NCBI GenBank assembly: GCA_016870235.1
Contig: VGCB01000122.1
Span: 1-7,516, forward strand
From: Actinomycetota bacterium
Lineage (GTDB): Bacteria > Actinomycetota > Thermoleophilia > Gaiellales > Gaiellaceae
DNA: 7,516 nucleotides
Direction of reading: 5' to 3'
This document shows positions 6,174-7,516 of this stretch, piece by piece. The notes beneath the pieces are model-generated. The model was not told the origin of the DNA and searched no databases. It saw only the letters and a program-made list of their open reading frames with translations. Positions within the stretch are counted from its first letter, which is position 1, and every line of letters starts with the position of its first letter. Made by a program: the position numbers and the translations under genes.

Positions 6174-6179
6174 TACAGT
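6174..6179 (+). promoter_or_regulatory. Putative -10 box TACAGT for a leaderless MDR-gene transcript
   Basis: TACAGT (TANNNT) ends 8 bases before the ATG at 6188, so the transcript would start at or within a base or two of the start codon. The intervening CCCGCTCG has no Shine-Dalgarno, consistent with leaderless translation. No clear -35 is seen. Confidence 0.5.
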
Positions 6180-6187
6180 CCCGCTCG

Positions 6188-7147
6188 ATGCAGGCGGTTC
6201 GCGTGCACGCGGGCGGGGAGCTCAGGTTCGAGTCAGTCGCCGATCCGGTGCCTTCGGCGGGCGAGGTCGTGGTCGAGCTGCGCGCGTCGGCCTTGAACCG
6301 GCGCGACCTCCTGGTTTGCGGCGGCACCTACCCGATGGAGCTGCCCGTGATTCCCGGCTCGGACGGCGCCGGCGTCCGTCGCGACACCGGCGAGGAGGTC
6401 GTCGTCTATCCGATGCTGGGCTGGGGTGACCGGGAGGACGCGCCGGCCCCGGGGAACGCGATCCTCGGCGGGCCCCGGGATGGCACGTACGCCGAGCTGG
6501 TGGCGCTGCCGGCCGAGAACGTGTTCCCGCGGCCCCGGGGCTGGTCGTGGGAGGAGGCCGCTGCGTTCCCGCTCGCCGCGCTGACCGCATACCGCGCGCT
6601 CTTCCCCCGGGCCGGGCTCCGCGAGGGCGAGACGGTGCTCGTCCTCGGCGCGGGCAGCGGGGTCTCCGCGTTCGCGGTGCAGCTCGCAGCCCAGGCCGGC
6701 GCGCGCGTCCTCGTCACCTCGTCGTCCGACGAGCGCATCGAGCGGGCGCGGGAGCTCGGAGCGGCCGGCGGCGTCAACTACGCGACGGCTGCGGACTGGC
6801 CTGCGGCCGCGCGCGAGCTCGGGCCGGTCGATCTCGTGGTCGACTCGGTCGGGTCGACCTGGCAACAGTCGCTCGACTGCCTGCGGCCGGGCGGCCGCGT
6901 CGTCGTCTTCGGCGGCACGGGCGGAATCGAGGCGCTGCTCCAGGTGCGGCCGTTCTACTTCGGGCAGTTCACGTTGCTGGGGACGACGATGGGGAGCCCG
7001 CGGGACTTCGAGGCGCTCCTCCGCCTCGTCCGCGACGCGCCGTGGCGGCCGGTGATCGACCGCGTCTTCCCACTCGCCGAGGCGGCGGCGGCGCAGCGGC
7101 ACCTCGCGCGCGGGCACTTCGGCAAGATCGTGCTGACGCCGTCCTGA
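6188..7147 (+). CDS. Zinc-free MDR-family oxidoreductase (quinone oxidoreductase-like)
   Basis: This 319-residue medium-chain dehydrogenase/reductase has an N-terminal GroES-like domain with ALNRRDLLVCGG (35-46) and PVIPGSDGAG (53-62), then a Rossmann domain with VLVLGAGSGVSAFAVQLAAQ (150-169), followed by DLVVDSVG (215-222), and GGRVVVFGGTGG (235-246). The dinucleotide loop GAGSGVSA is typical of NADPH-dependent quinone/enoyl reductases. It has only two cysteines (44 and 231), and the lobe around 78-100 that carries the structural zinc in alcohol dehydrogenases has none, so it should be zinc-independent. The family reduces quinones, enones or enoyl thioesters; the substrate here is unknown. 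The first ATG is used and appears leaderless. The stop is 7 bp from the alpha/beta hydrolase start, so they are likely co-transcribed. It is divergent from terC. Confidence 0.9.
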   Translation: MQAVRVHAGGELRFESVADPVPSAGEVVVELRASALNRRDLLVCGGTYPMELPVIPGSDGAGVRRDTGEEVVVYPMLGWGDREDAPAPGNAILGGPRDGTYAELVALPAENVFPRPRGWSWEEAAAFPLAALTAYRALFPRAGLREGETVLVLGAGSGVSAFAVQLAAQAGARVLVTSSSDERIERARELGAAGGVNYATAADWPAAARELGPVDLVVDSVGSTWQQSLDCLRPGGRVVVFGGTGGIEALLQVRPFYFGQFTLLGTTMGSPRDFEALLRLVRDAPWRPVIDRVFPLAEAAAAQRHLARGHFGKIVLTPS

Positions 7148-7150
7148 GGT
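7146..7150 (+). promoter_or_regulatory. Shine-Dalgarno GAGGT for the alpha/beta hydrolase
   Basis: GAGGT overlaps the MDR stop codon TGA (7145-7147) and lies 4 bases before GTG at 7155. It supports GTG as the start and translation directly after the upstream gene. Confidence 0.6.
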
Positions 7151-7154
7151 CGCC

Positions 7155-7516
7155 GTGCGTCTCGCCGCCTACGAGTGGGGCGATCCGGCCGGCGAGCCGG
7201 TCGTCTGCCTGCACGGCGTCACGGGGCACGGGCGCCGGTACGAGGCGCTCGCCGAGCGGCTGCCGGGCCGCCGTGTCGTGGGGCTCGATCTCCGCGGGCA
7301 CGGGCACTCCGGCTGGGAGCCGCCGTGGGGGGTCGTCCGGCACGTCGCGGATCTCGAGGAGACGGCGGCCGTCCTCGGGATCGGGCGTGTGGACTGGATC
7401 GGGCACAGCTTCGGCGGCCTGCTGATCGTCGAGCTCGCCCACCTGCGCCCCGGGCTCGTGGCGCGGGCGGCGCTGCTCGATCCCGCGCTCCACGTCGACC
7501 CGGCGGTGTCGGCCGG
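7155..7516 (+). CDS. Alpha/beta hydrolase, 3' end beyond window
   Basis: The first 120 residues of an alpha/beta-fold hydrolase are present. Visible are the oxyanion-side LHGVTGHG (19-26), the strand-4 turn GLDLRGHGHSG (43-53), and the nucleophile elbow GHSFGG with Ser85 (83-88), followed by ARAALLDPAL (103-112). The catalytic His and probably the acid lie past the right edge. The protein begins in the core fold with no signal peptide, so it is cytoplasmic. The family covers esterases, lipases, epoxide hydrolases and C-C bond hydrolases, and the visible part does not discriminate. The GTG start has a Shine-Dalgarno overlapping the stop of the oxidoreductase gene, 7 bp upstream, which suggests an operon of reductase plus hydrolase. 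No earlier in-frame start is plausible given the spacing. Confidence 0.88.
   Translation, partial: MRLAAYEWGDPAGEPVVCLHGVTGHGRRYEALAERLPGRRVVGLDLRGHGHSGWEPPWGVVRHVADLEETAAVLGIGRVDWIGHSFGGLLIVELAHLRPGLVARAALLDPALHVDPAVSA

Overview
This is a compact, very GC-rich bacterial window with strong G/C bias at third codon positions, and almost no non-coding DNA. The codon use, two apparently leaderless starts with -10 boxes 6-8 bases before the ATG, GTG and TTG starts, and the gene families suggest an actinobacterial chromosome, perhaps of the Thermoleophilia type. That taxonomic guess is inference. I see no mobile element, CRISPR array, tRNA or rRNA.

Left part (1-5086): two divergent gene pairs flank a 90-bp intergenic region (2205-2294). 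Leftward are a small cupin and a medium-chain (ACSM-like) acyl-CoA synthetase, which runs off the left edge. Rightward are an acetolactate-synthase-like thiamine-diphosphate enzyme and a short amidase-signature hydrolase. Within each pair the genes overlap by ATGA, so each looks like a translationally coupled two-gene unit. Together they could form a small catabolic module (amide hydrolysis, 2-oxo-acid chemistry, CoA activation), but no substrate can be read from the sequence.

Middle part (5081-6187): a TerC/Alx-family membrane protein, presumably a manganese exporter, lies on the minus strand, convergent with the amidase. An 18-bp hairpin contains both stop codons. The terC leader (6052-6138) reads as a yybP-ykoY manganese riboswitch: a 7-bp closing helix, the GGGGAGUA strand, an 8-bp P3 helix with the conserved GUCAAUAC-type internal strand, a GCGA tetraloop, and a terminal hairpin whose loop is complementary to the terC Shine-Dalgarno sequence. 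This is the most interesting element of the window, and a complete translational switch can be proposed for it.

Right part (6148-7516): a divergent promoter region drives terC leftward and a zinc-free quinone-oxidoreductase-like MDR protein rightward, the latter apparently leaderless. An alpha/beta hydrolase follows after 7 bp and is cut by the right edge.

Every coding call avoids the many long antisense and out-of-frame shadow reading frames expected at this base composition.
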